DNA of 64,000 nucleotides from Anaerolineales bacterium (GTDB lineage: Bacteria; Chloroflexota; Anaerolineae; Anaerolineales; E44-bin32). This document shows positions 19,379 through 28,267 of this stretch, in pieces (positions within the stretch are counted from its first letter, which is position 1; every line of letters begins with the position of its first letter). A model generated the notes under the pieces. The model was not told where the DNA came from. It made no database searches and saw nothing but the letters and a program-made list of their open reading frames with translations. The stretch lies in NCBI GenBank assembly GCA_029210945.1, contig JARGGH010000007.1:29903-93902 (forward strand), given 5' to 3'. The position numbers and the translations under genes were made by a program.

Positions 19379-22007
19379 CTTGTCCAGCCTCCTCCAGCAT
19401 CGTCTCCAACAGGTTGTGTTCCTCCTCCGGACTCTGGATCTTGCCATCCAACCAGGCGTCCCGTAGCGAGCCGAGGATCTGAGTATAGCGAGGGCCCGGA
19501 TCCAGCCCTTTCGCCCACAGCGCGTCCCCATCGATAGTCGGCGAGATAAAACGCCATGTTGCAAGATAGTCCTCAATCGCCTGGCGGAGATCCACTCTGC
19601 CTTCGAGGCTGAGCCACGCAGCCACAAGTGCCCGCTCAGGATAGAGATCGAATATGCGGACGAATTCGCTCGTGGGTGTGCCCCGCCCGAGCGTATCGAC
19701 AACCCGGTAGAGCTGGCATACGGCAAGAATATCCTCCCGCAGCGAGCCCGGGAAGGCTAAGCGCTCCGCGATCTGCAGAGCGCGATCCGGATCCAATTCA
19801 ACAAACCACACAGCATAGAGCAGGTAGGCGCGCTCAGGGACTTCATTCAACTGCCAGCGCTCAGGCGGCTCAAGCGCAAGGGCGCTAACAAACCGACCGC
19901 GAACCTCCCTATTCCAGGGTAAGGAAGGATGAATCGCACCCAGCAGACCGAGATCACCCAGGCGGTCCATGATCTCGAGGAGTTCATCCTCTTCAAAGAT
20001 TAGATCGATCTCGCTGCGGATGCGCTCTCCGCTCACTCGATCAAGGAGCGGCAGCGCCTCTTCAAGCAGTTCGAGCGTACGCGCTTCAATCTTGAAGCCC
20101 AGGCGCTGTTCAAGCCTGACGGCGCGCAGCATGCGCGTCGGGTCATCCATGAAACTCAGCGAATGCAGCACACGGATCCTGCCCTCGCGCAGGTCGCGCC
20201 CCCCACCCCAGTGGTCGAGAAGCTGGCCATAGTGCGAACCGTCCAGGCGCAAGGCCAGGGTGTTGATCGTGAAGTCCCGGCGGTGAAGATCGAGTTTAAT
20301 GCTCCCGCTGCGCACAGACGGCAGCGCGGTTGGATGGGGGTAAAACTCGGTCCGGGCGCTGACGAAATCGAGCGTTTTAGGGAGTTCATTTGCATCGTAC
20401 GCTTCGAGATCTAAACGTCCGAGCAGCGCTTTATGGTCCGCTTCAATGCTCCACTTTGCCGTGCCGAATCTGCGGTGGCTGCTCACGCGACCGCCATATT
20501 TCTCGGCCAGCGATTGCGCCAATCCGATCGCATCGCCCTCGACAACCAGATCGTAATCTACGCTCGGCTCGCCCAGGATGAGATCGCGCACAAACCCGCC
20601 GACGATGTAGAGCGCATCCTTGCGTGCCTCCGCCTCTGCCGCCACGCATTGGAGCAGCTTCAGCCGCTCTTCGGGCAGCGCGGTTTCCAGATTCGCGGCG
20701 AGCGTGGGACGTGGTTGGCGTTCATCCAGGCTGCCCAGCGCGTTGAGCAGATCGGTGCGCGTGACGATGCCGATGATCTCCTCACTCTGGGCGTCCTTGA
20801 CTGGAACCTGGCCCCAGCCATGCTCGATCATCAACTTCTGCAAGTGGTGGATCGAATCATCCTCACTGACAGTGACATCACCGGCTTGCATGACGCGCAA
20901 GATCGGCTCATCCTGAAGTCCATGTGACATTGCCCGGTCGACTGCCCTGCGGGTGAGCAACCCGAGCACCTTGCCCCGCTCCACGACCGGGTAGCCTTCG
21001 TGTCCGAAGCGCTGCATGAGCTCGGCGGCTTCACTGATTTTTTCGTCAGGTTTGAGGAGCTGCGGGTCGCGCGACATGATCTCCTCGACCGTCGCCGCCG
21101 GCTCGATCGCCTGCACCAGCCTCCCCTGCAGATCCTCACGAACATCGCTCAACGTACGGCCACGAATCAACGCCGCGGCGGCGCGATCATGCCCACCGCC
21201 GCCGAACTGTTCGGCGATAGAACCCACATCCAGCGCGCTGGTGGTCGAACGCGCCACCATCTGGACGCTGTCATCCATCTCCACCAGCACGAACAAGCCT
21301 TCAGGGTCGTAAACATCGCGCAGTTTGTGTGCCAGGGTAGAAATCTCCTCCACCAAGTCACCAGCTTGTCCCGTGGCGATCACGACTTTCAACCCCTGGA
21401 AGTCGATCGTTTCGGCGTTTTCAAGCAAGCGATCGTAGAGTGCTCGTTGGCCATTAGAGAGCGGATGATTCAAGAAATCAGAGGCCAGATTCAGATCGGC
21501 GTTGTTCTCAACCAGCCAGGCGCTGGAGCGGATGTCGCGCGGCGTTGTGCCGGCGTAGGATAGCGATCCGGTATCCTCGTAGATCCCGAGCAGCAGGAGC
21601 GTGGATTGAACCATATCCGGTGCGATACCCATCTCCTGCAGCTCTTCGACCAGCAACGTCGTCGTGGCGCCGATCTCCTCAACGTGCCAGCTCCAACCGC
21701 TTTCCAGCCGATCACCCAACGGGTGGTGGTCGATCAAATGTACTTCCGTGTCGCCGGACATACCTTTAATCGATGGGGGCGATTGCGTGTCGACGACGGT
21801 GATCCGATCGATCGGTCTGCGCGCCCAGTCCCCCATTCGGAGGAAGGGAAGCGCCTCTCCGTAGAGGGTTACGAACGCCCGCACATTTCGGTTCAGACGA
21901 CGCGGCAGCAGCGGCTGAACGTCTTGATCCATTAACCAGACGCCCAACATGCTCGCGACGGCGTCAAAATCAGCCTGTTCGTGCGTGCAAACGATGTGCA
22001 TGCTCAT
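19371..22007 (-). CDS. DHH-CBS-CBS-tRNA nucleotidyltransferase fusion
   Basis: This is an 878-residue multidomain protein. Residues ~1-310 form a DHH/DHHA1 phosphoesterase (EQADFDAVAS, VVDTQ, LIDHHPLGD, YEDTGSLSY, FGGGGHDRAAAA). Two CBS domains follow (~320-440), then a class II poly(A) polymerase/CCA-adding head (YIVGGFVRDLILGEPSVDYDLVVEGD with the DxD metal site, HRRDFTINTLALRLDG) and the helical tRNA-binding part. In bacteria with this architecture the protein usually adds A residues to tRNA 3' ends; the DHH half may act in repair or nanoRNA turnover. The CBS pair suggests adenylate-nucleotide control. The tRNA-Leu gene here has no encoded CCA, so a CCA-adding activity is required in this organism. 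Confidence 0.9.
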   Translation of the reverse strand: MSMHIVCTHEQADFDAVASMLGVWLMDQDVQPLLPRRLNRNVRAFVTLYGEALPFLRMGDWARRPIDRITVVDTQSPPSIKGMSGDTEVHLIDHHPLGDRLESGWSWHVEEIGATTTLLVEELQEMGIAPDMVQSTLLLLGIYEDTGSLSYAGTTPRDIRSSAWLVENNADLNLASDFLNHPLSNGQRALYDRLLENAETIDFQGLKVVIATGQAGDLVEEISTLAHKLRDVYDPEGLFVLVEMDDSVQMVARSTTSALDVGSIAEQFGGGGHDRAAAALIRGRTLSDVREDLQGRLVQAIEPAATVEEIMSRDPQLLKPDEKISEAAELMQRFGHEGYPVVERGKVLGLLTRRAVDRAMSHGLQDEPILRVMQAGDVTVSEDDSIHHLQKLMIEHGWGQVPVKDAQSEEIIGIVTRTDLLNALGSLDERQPRPTLAANLETALPEERLKLLQCVAAEAEARKDALYIVGGFVRDLILGEPSVDYDLVVEGDAIGLAQSLAEKYGGRVSSHRRFGTAKWSIEADHKALLGRLDLEAYDANELPKTLDFVSARTEFYPHPTALPSVRSGSIKLDLHRRDFTINTLALRLDGSHYGQLLDHWGGGRDLREGRIRVLHSLSFMDDPTRMLRAVRLEQRLGFKIEARTLELLEEALPLLDRVSGERIRSEIDLIFEEDELLEIMDRLGDLGLLGAIHPSLPWNREVRGRFVSALALEPPERWQLNEVPERAYLLYAVWFVELDPDRALQIAERLAFPGSLREDILAVCQLYRVVDTLGRGTPTSEFVRIFDLYPERALVAAWLSLEGRVDLRQAIEDYLATWRFISPTIDGDALWAKGLDPGPRYTQILGSLRDAWLDGKIQSPEEEHNLLETMLEEAGQDG

Positions 22008-22038
22008 GCCAATCTACAATCTGTGTCATGCCGCCGCG

Positions 22039-22044
22039 ATTATA
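22039..22044 (-). promoter_or_regulatory. -10 element upstream of the DHH-CBS-nucleotidyltransferase gene
   Basis: TATAAT on the minus strand, directly preceded by TG. A transcript from here would have a leader of about 25 nt. No good -35 is seen. Confidence 0.45.
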
Positions 22045-22213
22045 CAACGAGGGTTGGTCTCCCTGCCCAGCGGATAGGCTTCAATTTAAACATCTCTCAG
22101 GTCGGGCGTGGCGATCCCTTTGAAGGCTTCGGGCCGCACAATCACCCCCACAACGATGCATGGGAACTCCGGTTCCATCACAATCTGAGAGGGAAAGTGT
22201 CGCGCAGGGTTGC

Positions 22214-23563
22214 TCAGGGAGCTGCCGGGGTTGCGGTGGGAATTCGGGTGACCGGTAAGCCGAGACTTTCCTGAGCGATGTTCAATGCGAATTCCGGTAT
22301 CGAACCTTTCAAGACCACATTGGAGACAGCAACTTCCAATTCATCCAACAGTTCCTGATCAGAAAAATCGAGCGGCCAGGGAACCCCCGTCCTCAGCATG
22401 GCCGAACTCTCAACCATCAGTGGGTCATCAAGCTCTGTCGAGGCGACAACCGGAATGTGGCCCGCTTTCGCAGGATCTGCCAACCGCGCTTGCGCCTTCG
22501 TTGAAAGCATATAACGCGCAAAGGCCCACGCCGCTTCCATGTTCCTCGTCGGGGATCCGGCAGCAATATAGATATTCTCGGTCCAGGTGAACCCTCTCAG
22601 AGGCAGGGACTGCACGGTATGCACCGGCCAGGGATCGACAGCCAGGTTTGCCGCTCCTAACGCCGCGCGCAGTTCGGGGCGCCGCTCGGCCAGGTCGATC
22701 AGCCAGGGGCTGCTGCCGGAGAGAAAAGCCTCGAAATCCTGTTCTGAATCAAAGACAATTTGCGCATCGACCGAAAGGTCCCTCAAGAGTTCAAGCCAAC
22801 ACAACCCAACCGGCCCCCAGAACTGCGCGCGGTTGGAAAGATCCTCGGGATGGCCGCCACAGGTAGCCAGAAATCCGCCGCTGAACGTAAATCCGAAGTC
22901 CAGACTGGTCTCGATCCCCTCCTGGGCAGCAAAAGTGCGTTGATCTTCAGTCCATTCGGTGACTGATGCAGGTGAATCTTCAACCAACGCCCGGTTCTGG
23001 TATAGCAGCACGCCCTTCATCTCAAGCGGCAAGCCAAAGACAACGAAATCGGTCCGTGCCTGTGTCCACGCGACAGGATAGATATCCTGCTCAATCTCGG
23101 CATCGATCAAGGCCCCGAGATCCTGCAGGTCACCCTGAGCGTACAGCTGCGGTCCCCATTGTGACGGGCCGATTAAAATCGTCGGCCGTCTGCCTTGTGG
23201 GGCGAGTGTCTGGTATGCCTCCAGCAGCTGATCCTGTGGGTAGTAGACCAGCGCAAAGGCGATATCCGGGTTAGAGGCCGTGAACGCGTCGATCACTTCT
23301 CGCAAGCTCTCCAATTCAAGTGGATCGTAGGACATCCAGATGACGACCTCTCCCTGGACAGTGGTGTCTGGAACTGGGCTGGGTGTGGGAAGATATGCTG
23401 GGGTAAGGGTGGGAAGCCCCGGCTCGGATTCAGGCTGGGTTTGGGCGCCATCGTCCGGCACGTTCGCCGCGCACGCGCTCACCCCGGCCACAAGCAGAAT
23501 GATCAGGAAGGGCTTCCGGATCTGGGAAATTCCGCGCTGGATGACATCGAATCTGGATTTCAT
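22214..23563 (-). CDS. Extracellular solute-binding lipoprotein (family 1, sugar-type)
   Basis: A 449-residue ABC-type substrate-binding protein. An N-terminal hydrophobic segment ends in the lipobox VSAC (Cys about residue 31), followed by a Thr/Pro linker. The mature part starts VVIWMSYDPLELESLREVIDAF, the usual opening strand of family 1 binding proteins, and ends with the WAFARYMLSTKAQARLADPAKAGHIPV region typical of sugar binders. No permease or ATPase gene is adjacent, so it is an orphan whose transporter lies elsewhere. A perfect palindrome lies about 46 bp before the start. Confidence 0.85.
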   Translation of the reverse strand: MKSRFDVIQRGISQIRKPFLIILLVAGVSACAANVPDDGAQTQPESEPGLPTLTPAYLPTPSPVPDTTVQGEVVIWMSYDPLELESLREVIDAFTASNPDIAFALVYYPQDQLLEAYQTLAPQGRRPTILIGPSQWGPQLYAQGDLQDLGALIDAEIEQDIYPVAWTQARTDFVVFGLPLEMKGVLLYQNRALVEDSPASVTEWTEDQRTFAAQEGIETSLDFGFTFSGGFLATCGGHPEDLSNRAQFWGPVGLCWLELLRDLSVDAQIVFDSEQDFEAFLSGSSPWLIDLAERRPELRAALGAANLAVDPWPVHTVQSLPLRGFTWTENIYIAAGSPTRNMEAAWAFARYMLSTKAQARLADPAKAGHIPVVASTELDDPLMVESSAMLRTGVPWPLDFSDQELLDELEVAVSNVVLKGSIPEFALNIAQESLGLPVTRIPTATPAAP

Positions 23564-23608
23564 GGCATTAATCGGGAACGCCCATCTGTGCGTTGTCGAC
23601 CCGTTTTG

Positions 23609-23623
23609 TTGATATCATATCAA
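23609..23623. promoter_or_regulatory. Candidate operator palindrome upstream of the binding-protein gene
   Basis: TTGATATCATATCAA is a perfect inverted repeat (7+1+7) situated 46-60 bp before the ATG of the solute-binding protein gene. The position and symmetry suit a dimeric repressor site; no cognate regulator is nearby. Confidence 0.35.
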
Positions 23624-23792
23624 GAGGCGAGTGTACCATACCCTGTTCACCCGGTACCGCTCACCGAGCAAATATGCTGCAGACCGTCAAATAGAGTCGT
23701 TGAACACGCAAATTAATGCTCAAAGGACCCGAAAGTGCACCCTCGCGATGAACACGCACCGCGAGTGTAAGCGATGATTCCGGAAACAGTAA

Positions 23793-24617
23793 ATGCCTGA
23801 CCCTCAAACCTGGCGCCTGATCACCTCCGCCCCGATGCCCGGCTCGCTCAACATGGCCACGGACGAGAGCATCCTTGAGGCGGTCTCAAGTGGATCTGTT
23901 CCGCCGACATTGCGCTTGTATGCCTGGTCGCCACCGAGCCTCTCACTGGGATATGCACAGCCTTTTGCCGATGTGGATCTCGAGCGAATCGATGCAAACG
24001 GCTGGTCGATCGTGCGCCGCCCGACCGGCGGCCGCGCCATACTGCACACCGACGAACTGACCTATGCAGTCATCGCCCCGATCGATCACCCCGATCTTGT
24101 GGGCGGTGTGTTAGCCAGCTACCAGCGGTTGAGCCGCGCCCTTCTAAGCGGGCTGGAGCAGATCGGCCTGGCGGCTGCCGTCGCACCGGAGGTACAACTC
24201 TCCGGACAGGAACGCAGCAACCCGGTATGCTTCGAGGTTCCCAGTTCGTATGAGATCGAGGCAGCCGGCCGCAAACTGCTCGGCTCGGCACAGGTCCGCC
24301 GTGTCAAGGGCGTCCTGCAGCACGGCACTCTCCCGCTGACAGGCGACATCACACGGATCTGCGATGCCTTGCGATTCCAGGATGAAGAAACCCGTCAAAA
24401 AGCCAAAGAGCGTGTGCTGCTGCGTGCTGCCTCGGTCAGTGAGATAATCGGTTCGGAGGTCACCTGGCAGCAAGCCGCTCAGGCGCTGGTCCGGGGATTT
24501 GAACGTGCGCTGGGATGGGATCTCCAGGAGGACAGTCTCACCCAATCCGAACAAGAACACGCGATTGAGCTTCAGAGGAGCAGATATTCAAATCCTGAAT
24601 GGACGGAGCGGATTTAA
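23793..24617 (+). CDS. lipM: Octanoyltransferase LipM-like / lipoate-protein ligase family
   Basis: A 274-residue protein of the biotin/lipoate transferase fold. It has RRPTGGRAILHTDELTY (the RRxxGGGxVxH block) and, diagnostically, Cys146 in NPVCFEVPSSYEI followed by GRKLLGSAQVRR (Lys161) and LQHGTLPL. A Cys in this CF(D/E)xPSxYEI context marks LipM octanoyl transferases, which load octanoate from acyl carrier protein onto lipoyl domains, rather than LplA ligases. Its natural client in this window would be the E2 protein encoded at 61582-62865. The stop codon overlaps that of the convergent DUF4230 gene. No clear ribosome binding site is seen. Confidence 0.87.
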   Translation: MPDPQTWRLITSAPMPGSLNMATDESILEAVSSGSVPPTLRLYAWSPPSLSLGYAQPFADVDLERIDANGWSIVRRPTGGRAILHTDELTYAVIAPIDHPDLVGGVLASYQRLSRALLSGLEQIGLAAAVAPEVQLSGQERSNPVCFEVPSSYEIEAAGRKLLGSAQVRRVKGVLQHGTLPLTGDITRICDALRFQDEETRQKAKERVLLRAASVSEIIGSEVTWQQAAQALVRGFERALGWDLQEDSLTQSEQEHAIELQRSRYSNPEWTERI

Positions 24618-25276
24618 TCTAGTTCTTCGCCAACTGTGAATGTGACGTCTGAAAAGCCCAGCGATCTGAGCAGCCGGTAGAGATAATTTTCAGCGTTGGT
24701 CTGAGCCTGGTCCAGAATGCCATCTTCGATCGCCGCCTTGAGCATCTCCTGCTCTGCCGCCAGGCGAGCCGCGCTCTCTAACTGCACATCCCCCTTACGC
24801 AGCAACCCGATATCACGATCGTAGACATAGGAGCGCTCATTGTCCAGGGAGGTTATGAACACCTCTGCCGCAGGCAGCGCCACCGTCACGCGCCCCTCGG
24901 CATCCACCTTAATGTCATCGCGCCCGAGCTTATCGAGATCAACGCCGGCGATCACTGTTCCGTGAGCGACGAGCAGCAAACGGTCACCGAAAAGAAAGCC
25001 GAACGGGCCCTGTCCGGTCTCCGCGGTGATCACTTTTTCAACCGAGTACTGCATCGTCTCAAGCCTGGCAAGCGGGCGCAGTTCGTGGACAATCGTAATC
25101 GGATCCGGCATGATCGTCGGGGTCGGGTTGATGAATGCTGAAACCTGGGTGGAGATCTGCTGGCGCATTTCCTCTACTGGCGCGGTGGCACGCTGTAAAC
25201 TCCAGTTAACCCCCACCACCATAATCGTGGCGCTGAGCAGCAATACAATTAAAATGAGGAATACTGTCTTTTTCAT
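24614..25276 (-). CDS. DUF4230 membrane-anchored protein
   Basis: A 220-residue protein with one N-terminal transmembrane helix (about 4-24) and an extracytoplasmic domain of the DUF4230 type. Visible are the ELRPLARLETMQYSVEKVI segment, a GVDLDKL block, VALPAAEVFITSLDNERSYVYDRD, and a long C-terminal amphipathic helix. The function of the family is unknown. A TATAAT lies nine bases before the ATG, so the mRNA would be leaderless or nearly so. Confidence 0.8.
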   Translation of the reverse strand: MKKTVFLILIVLLLSATIMVVGVNWSLQRATAPVEEMRQQISTQVSAFINPTPTIMPDPITIVHELRPLARLETMQYSVEKVITAETGQGPFGFLFGDRLLLVAHGTVIAGVDLDKLGRDDIKVDAEGRVTVALPAAEVFITSLDNERSYVYDRDIGLLRKGDVQLESAARLAAEQEMLKAAIEDGILDQAQTNAENYLYRLLRSLGFSDVTFTVGEELD

Positions 25277-25285
25277 TGTGACCTA

Positions 25286-25291
25286 ATTATA
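25286..25291 (-). promoter_or_regulatory. -10 element of the DUF4230 gene
   Basis: TATAAT on the minus strand lies 9 nt before the ATG at 25276, so the start codon falls at or within a few bases of the expected transcription start. Confidence 0.5.
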
Positions 25292-25344
25292 ACCGCTCAT
25301 TTACAGAGCTTGTAGGAATCTTCCAAGGAGAATACACTGATAGC

Positions 25345-25629
25345 ATGCATGTCGGTGCGCTCTCAATCGACCTCTATCTACCGGCCAGCAATTCGCTCAA
25401 GGACAAGCGGCGGACGCTGAAACCGCTCCTGGCTCGCCTGCACAAAGAGTTCAACATCTCCGTCGCCGAGATCGAGCTCAATGACCATCACCGTAGCGCT
25501 GCGATTGCGTGTGTGGTCGTGAGCAACGACTCGGCGCACGTCCAGCAAATGCTCGAAAAGATTGCGCGATGGGTCGTGCGCCACCGGCCTGATCTCCAGG
25601 TTGTCGACCACCAGATCACGTTGTTGTAG
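25345..25629 (+). CDS. DUF503 family protein (YlxP-like)
   Basis: A 94-residue protein with the DUF503 pattern: LSIDLYLPASNSLKDKRR at the N terminus and the NVSVAEI-type strand (here FNISVAEIELNDHHRSA). YlxP-like proteins are often encoded near infB/rbfA in Firmicutes, but this copy is 18 kb from that operon. No biochemical function is established. It may be cotranscribed with the SDR gene 25 bp downstream. Confidence 0.87.
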   Translation: MHVGALSIDLYLPASNSLKDKRRTLKPLLARLHKEFNISVAEIELNDHHRSAAIACVVVSNDSAHVQQMLEKIARWVVRHRPDLQVVDHQITLL

Positions 25630-25654
25630 TAGATTGAAGTAAGGGAGCCCCGGC

Positions 25655-26443
25655 ATGGATCTCGGATTAGAAGGTAAGAAAGCGCTCGTCACCGCTTCCT
25701 CGCGAGGGCTGGGCAAGGCTGCCGCTGCAGCTATTGCTGCCGAGGGGGCATCGGTGTCATTGTGCTCACGCACCTCGCAGGTCCACGCGACCGCGCAGGC
25801 GATCCGGGATTCGACCGGCGTGCAGGTCGTCTCTGTTGAGGCTGATCTAACCAGACCGGCCGATATCGACCGTTATGTGCGTCAATCAAAAGCAGAGCTT
25901 GGCGGTATCGACATACTGATCATCAACGCAGGGGGTCCTCCCCCCGGCGGGTTCCTCGATCTGACCCCCGACGACTGGCGAGCCGCAATCGATCTCACAT
26001 TGATGAGCGCCGTGAACCTGTGCTACGCGGTCGTGCCGGCGATGCTCGAAGCGGGATCAGGCTCGATCGTGACAACACAGTCCTATTCTGTAAAACACCC
26101 GATTGACAACCTGATCCTCTCGAACGCGCTGCGCATGGCCGTCGTCGGCATGATGAAATCGATGGCCAATGAATTGGGTCCGAAGGGGATCCGCATCAAT
26201 TCGATCAACCCTGCCTGGACCTGGACCGAGCGTGTCGAGCAGCTCATGAAAGATCGAGCCGAACGCAATCAAACTTCGCTGGAAGAAGAATCCGGGCGGG
26301 TCACCGAAGCGGTGCCGCTCGGTCGCATGGGCAGCGTCGATGAGTTTGGCCGCTCGATCGCCTGGTTGGCCTCACCGGCCGCCTCATTTATCCACGGACA
26401 TGCACTCATGTTTGACGGTGGGGCAACCCGATTTCCTCTGTAA
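25655..26443 (+). CDS. Short-chain dehydrogenase/reductase with atypical active site
   Basis: A 262-residue SDR. The cofactor motif TASSRGLGKAAA, the NAG turn (IINAGGPPPGGF) and a C-terminal IHGHALMFDGG are typical of FabG-like proteins. The catalytic YxxxK is not there: after the active-site Ser (TTQSYS) the expected Tyr and Lys positions read SNALR. A subset of FabG-like SDRs has this LSNxxR pattern, so it is probably a real subfamily trait rather than decay. Substrate unknown. The ribosome binding site is AAGGGAG upstream of the ATG. Confidence 0.88.
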   Translation: MDLGLEGKKALVTASSRGLGKAAAAAIAAEGASVSLCSRTSQVHATAQAIRDSTGVQVVSVEADLTRPADIDRYVRQSKAELGGIDILIINAGGPPPGGFLDLTPDDWRAAIDLTLMSAVNLCYAVVPAMLEAGSGSIVTTQSYSVKHPIDNLILSNALRMAVVGMMKSMANELGPKGIRINSINPAWTWTERVEQLMKDRAERNQTSLEEESGRVTEAVPLGRMGSVDEFGRSIAWLASPAASFIHGHALMFDGGATRFPL

Positions 26444-26476
26444 TGCAACGTGGCTGAAAACTTGCATTAAACCAAA

Positions 26477-26498
26477 TCACGCAGTGTAGACTGCGTGA
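26477..26498. terminator. Hairpin between convergent SDR and response-regulator genes
   Basis: TCACGCAGT and ACTGCGTGA form a perfect 9-bp stem with loop GTAG. No strong T-run flanks it, so it is a weak bidirectional terminator candidate. Confidence 0.5.
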
Positions 26499-26553
26499 CT
26501 TGGAACAGGGAAACGCGGTTGCCAGCCAGCGATCCTATCAAATTTGGGTATGG

Positions 26554-26943
26554 TTATGCGGCGACCACTTCCCGGACCTGCAATCGGCGCCGTACGAGCG
26601 TTCGCAATCTTGAGGCTAGCAAGCTCGCGTGGACCGGCTTGATCAGGTAGTCATCCGCTCCAGCATCGAGTGCACGAGCCACGCTGCCGGGTGAGCCGAG
26701 CGCTGAAAGGATAAGGATCGGGACATCGGAAAATTCACGGATCTTCTCGCAGACCTCCCAGCCATCCATGCCGGGCATGAGCAAATCCAGGATGACCACA
26801 TCCGGCTTTGCGGTTCTGCATGTCTCGATTCCGTCTTCGCCGTTATATTCAGCGCAAATCTGGAAATCCTGACCCTTCAGGAGCGTGCGGAGCATAATTG
26901 CCAGATCGGGATCATCGTCGATGAGTAATACTTCAACGGCCAT
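26554..26943 (-). CDS. Receiver-only response regulator
   Basis: A 129-residue single receiver domain. It has LLIDDDPD (acidic pocket), VVILDLLMPGMDG (phosphoacceptor Asp), the LSALG Ser and DDYLIKPV (Lys). I take the ATG at 26943 because GGTGG lies six bases upstream; a TTG two codons earlier is possible. A short basic helix (SRLRTLVRRRLQVREVV) ends the protein in place of an output domain. It is divergent to the histidine kinase cluster and could be an acceptor for it. Confidence 0.92.
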   Translation of the reverse strand: MAVEVLLIDDDPDLAIMLRTLLKGQDFQICAEYNGEDGIETCRTAKPDVVILDLLMPGMDGWEVCEKIREFSDVPILILSALGSPGSVARALDAGADDYLIKPVHASLLASRLRTLVRRRLQVREVVAA

Positions 26944-27093
26944 AGTCAACCACCCTTTCCATGGCCCTATTATGATCGATATCTGGCCGGTTGAACCTTA
27001 CAGGGTCCTTTCATTGAATTTCAGAACTTGCTTGCGATGATCACATCAACAGTCTATGATGTGAACCTGTAAGAGGGAGAAGAATTTCTAATC

Positions 27094-28263
27094 ATGGCGG
27101 AGAACCCCACGAAGAATCCGGTCGGGCGGGTTGTCTACTGTCCGCAATGCGAACAGCCCCTGCCGATGGACGCGCGTTTGTGTCCACAATGCGGTGTCGA
27201 CCTCGCCCTGCTTTCCCTTCTGGGGGAGAAAGCCTACCTCGAAGGTGTCCCGAAATACACTCCCATCGATACCACCCCGGCCTGGCTGGTCCCCCGCATC
27301 GGTGAATTCCTGATCGAGCAGAACGTGATCAGTAAATTGCAGTTGGAAGAAGCACTGAGACAGCAAAAAGCGCGCGCAGAGCATGGGGAGGACGTCCTGC
27401 TGGGCCAGACCCTGATTCAGATGGGGTTTCTAACCCGAGAAACGCTGGATCAAGCCCTCACCGAGCAGATCGTGAAACTGCATGCTGCCGTGCAGGAGTC
27501 CAATCGGACGCTGCAGCAGCGCGTGCACCAACGCACCCGGGAGCTGCGCCACGCTCTCCAACGCCTCACGGAAATCAATCAAGTCAAAGCCAACCTCATC
27601 TCCAACATCTCCCACGAGCTGCGCACCCCGCTGGCTCACTTGAAGGGCTACGTCGAGCTGCTTGCCGACGGTGAACTGGGCGCGTTAAGCGGTGAGCAAG
27701 CCGACGCCTTAAATGTCATGCGGCGGGCCACCGACCGACTCAATCAACTGATCGAAGATTTGATCGAGTTCTCGACAGCTTCCCGTGAGGGGCTCACATT
27801 AAACCTGGAGCCAATTTCTGTCGCTGACACCGCTGAAAACGTGATCCAGAGGTCACATGAAAAGGCGGATAAGGCCGGTGTACAGCTGATCGCTGACATC
27901 CAGGGAGGCCTGCCGGCGATTCGCGCCGATGTCGAAAGGCTCTCGTGGGTGATTTACCAGCTGGTCGACAACGGCATCAAGTTCACACCGACCGGCGGAA
28001 GTGTGACGATCCGGGCAAATTCGTCCGAGACCGGAATACTATTCGAAATCGAGGACACTGGCATCGGTATTCCCGCCGAACGCATCGAAGAGATCTTCGA
28101 GCCATTTCACCAGTTGGACGGGTCGCCAACCCGCCGCCATGGTGGCACCGGCCTGGGTTTGTCGCTGGTGAAGCTGATTCTGGAGGCGCATGGCAGCTCA
28201 TTAGACGTGGAAAGTGAGGAAGGCAGCGGCACTCGTTTTCGTTTCCATTTGCTGCAGAATTGA
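27094..28263 (+). CDS. Histidine kinase with zinc-ribbon and GspE-N-like sensor region
   Basis: A 389-residue soluble histidine kinase. The N terminus is a zinc ribbon (CPQCEQPL...CPQCGVDL). Residues ~65-135 resemble the N-terminal domain of GspE/PilB secretion ATPases (IGEFLIEQNVISKLQLEEAL ... LLGQTLIQMGFLTRETLDQAL), a module that binds cyclic di-GMP in some proteins. A coiled coil leads to HisKA (SNISHELRTPLAHLKGYV) and the ATPase domain with N box (NGIKFTPTGG), DTGIGIP and GGTGLGLSLV. No membrane segment is seen, so it senses an internal signal or a partner. It is followed 4 bp later by a second kinase gene. Confidence 0.9.
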   Translation: MAENPTKNPVGRVVYCPQCEQPLPMDARLCPQCGVDLALLSLLGEKAYLEGVPKYTPIDTTPAWLVPRIGEFLIEQNVISKLQLEEALRQQKARAEHGEDVLLGQTLIQMGFLTRETLDQALTEQIVKLHAAVQESNRTLQQRVHQRTRELRHALQRLTEINQVKANLISNISHELRTPLAHLKGYVELLADGELGALSGEQADALNVMRRATDRLNQLIEDLIEFSTASREGLTLNLEPISVADTAENVIQRSHEKADKAGVQLIADIQGGLPAIRADVERLSWVIYQLVDNGIKFTPTGGSVTIRANSSETGILFEIEDTGIGIPAERIEEIFEPFHQLDGSPTRRHGGTGLGLSLVKLILEAHGSSLDVESEEGSGTRFRFHLLQN

Positions 28264-28267
28264 AATT

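Noticed and set aside
21981..22274. Plus-strand frame with a plausible-looking peptide between the nucleotidyltransferase and binding-protein genes
   Set aside because: It runs antisense over the ends of both genes, has no ribosome binding site and no recognisable domain. The gap itself is only ~200 bp.
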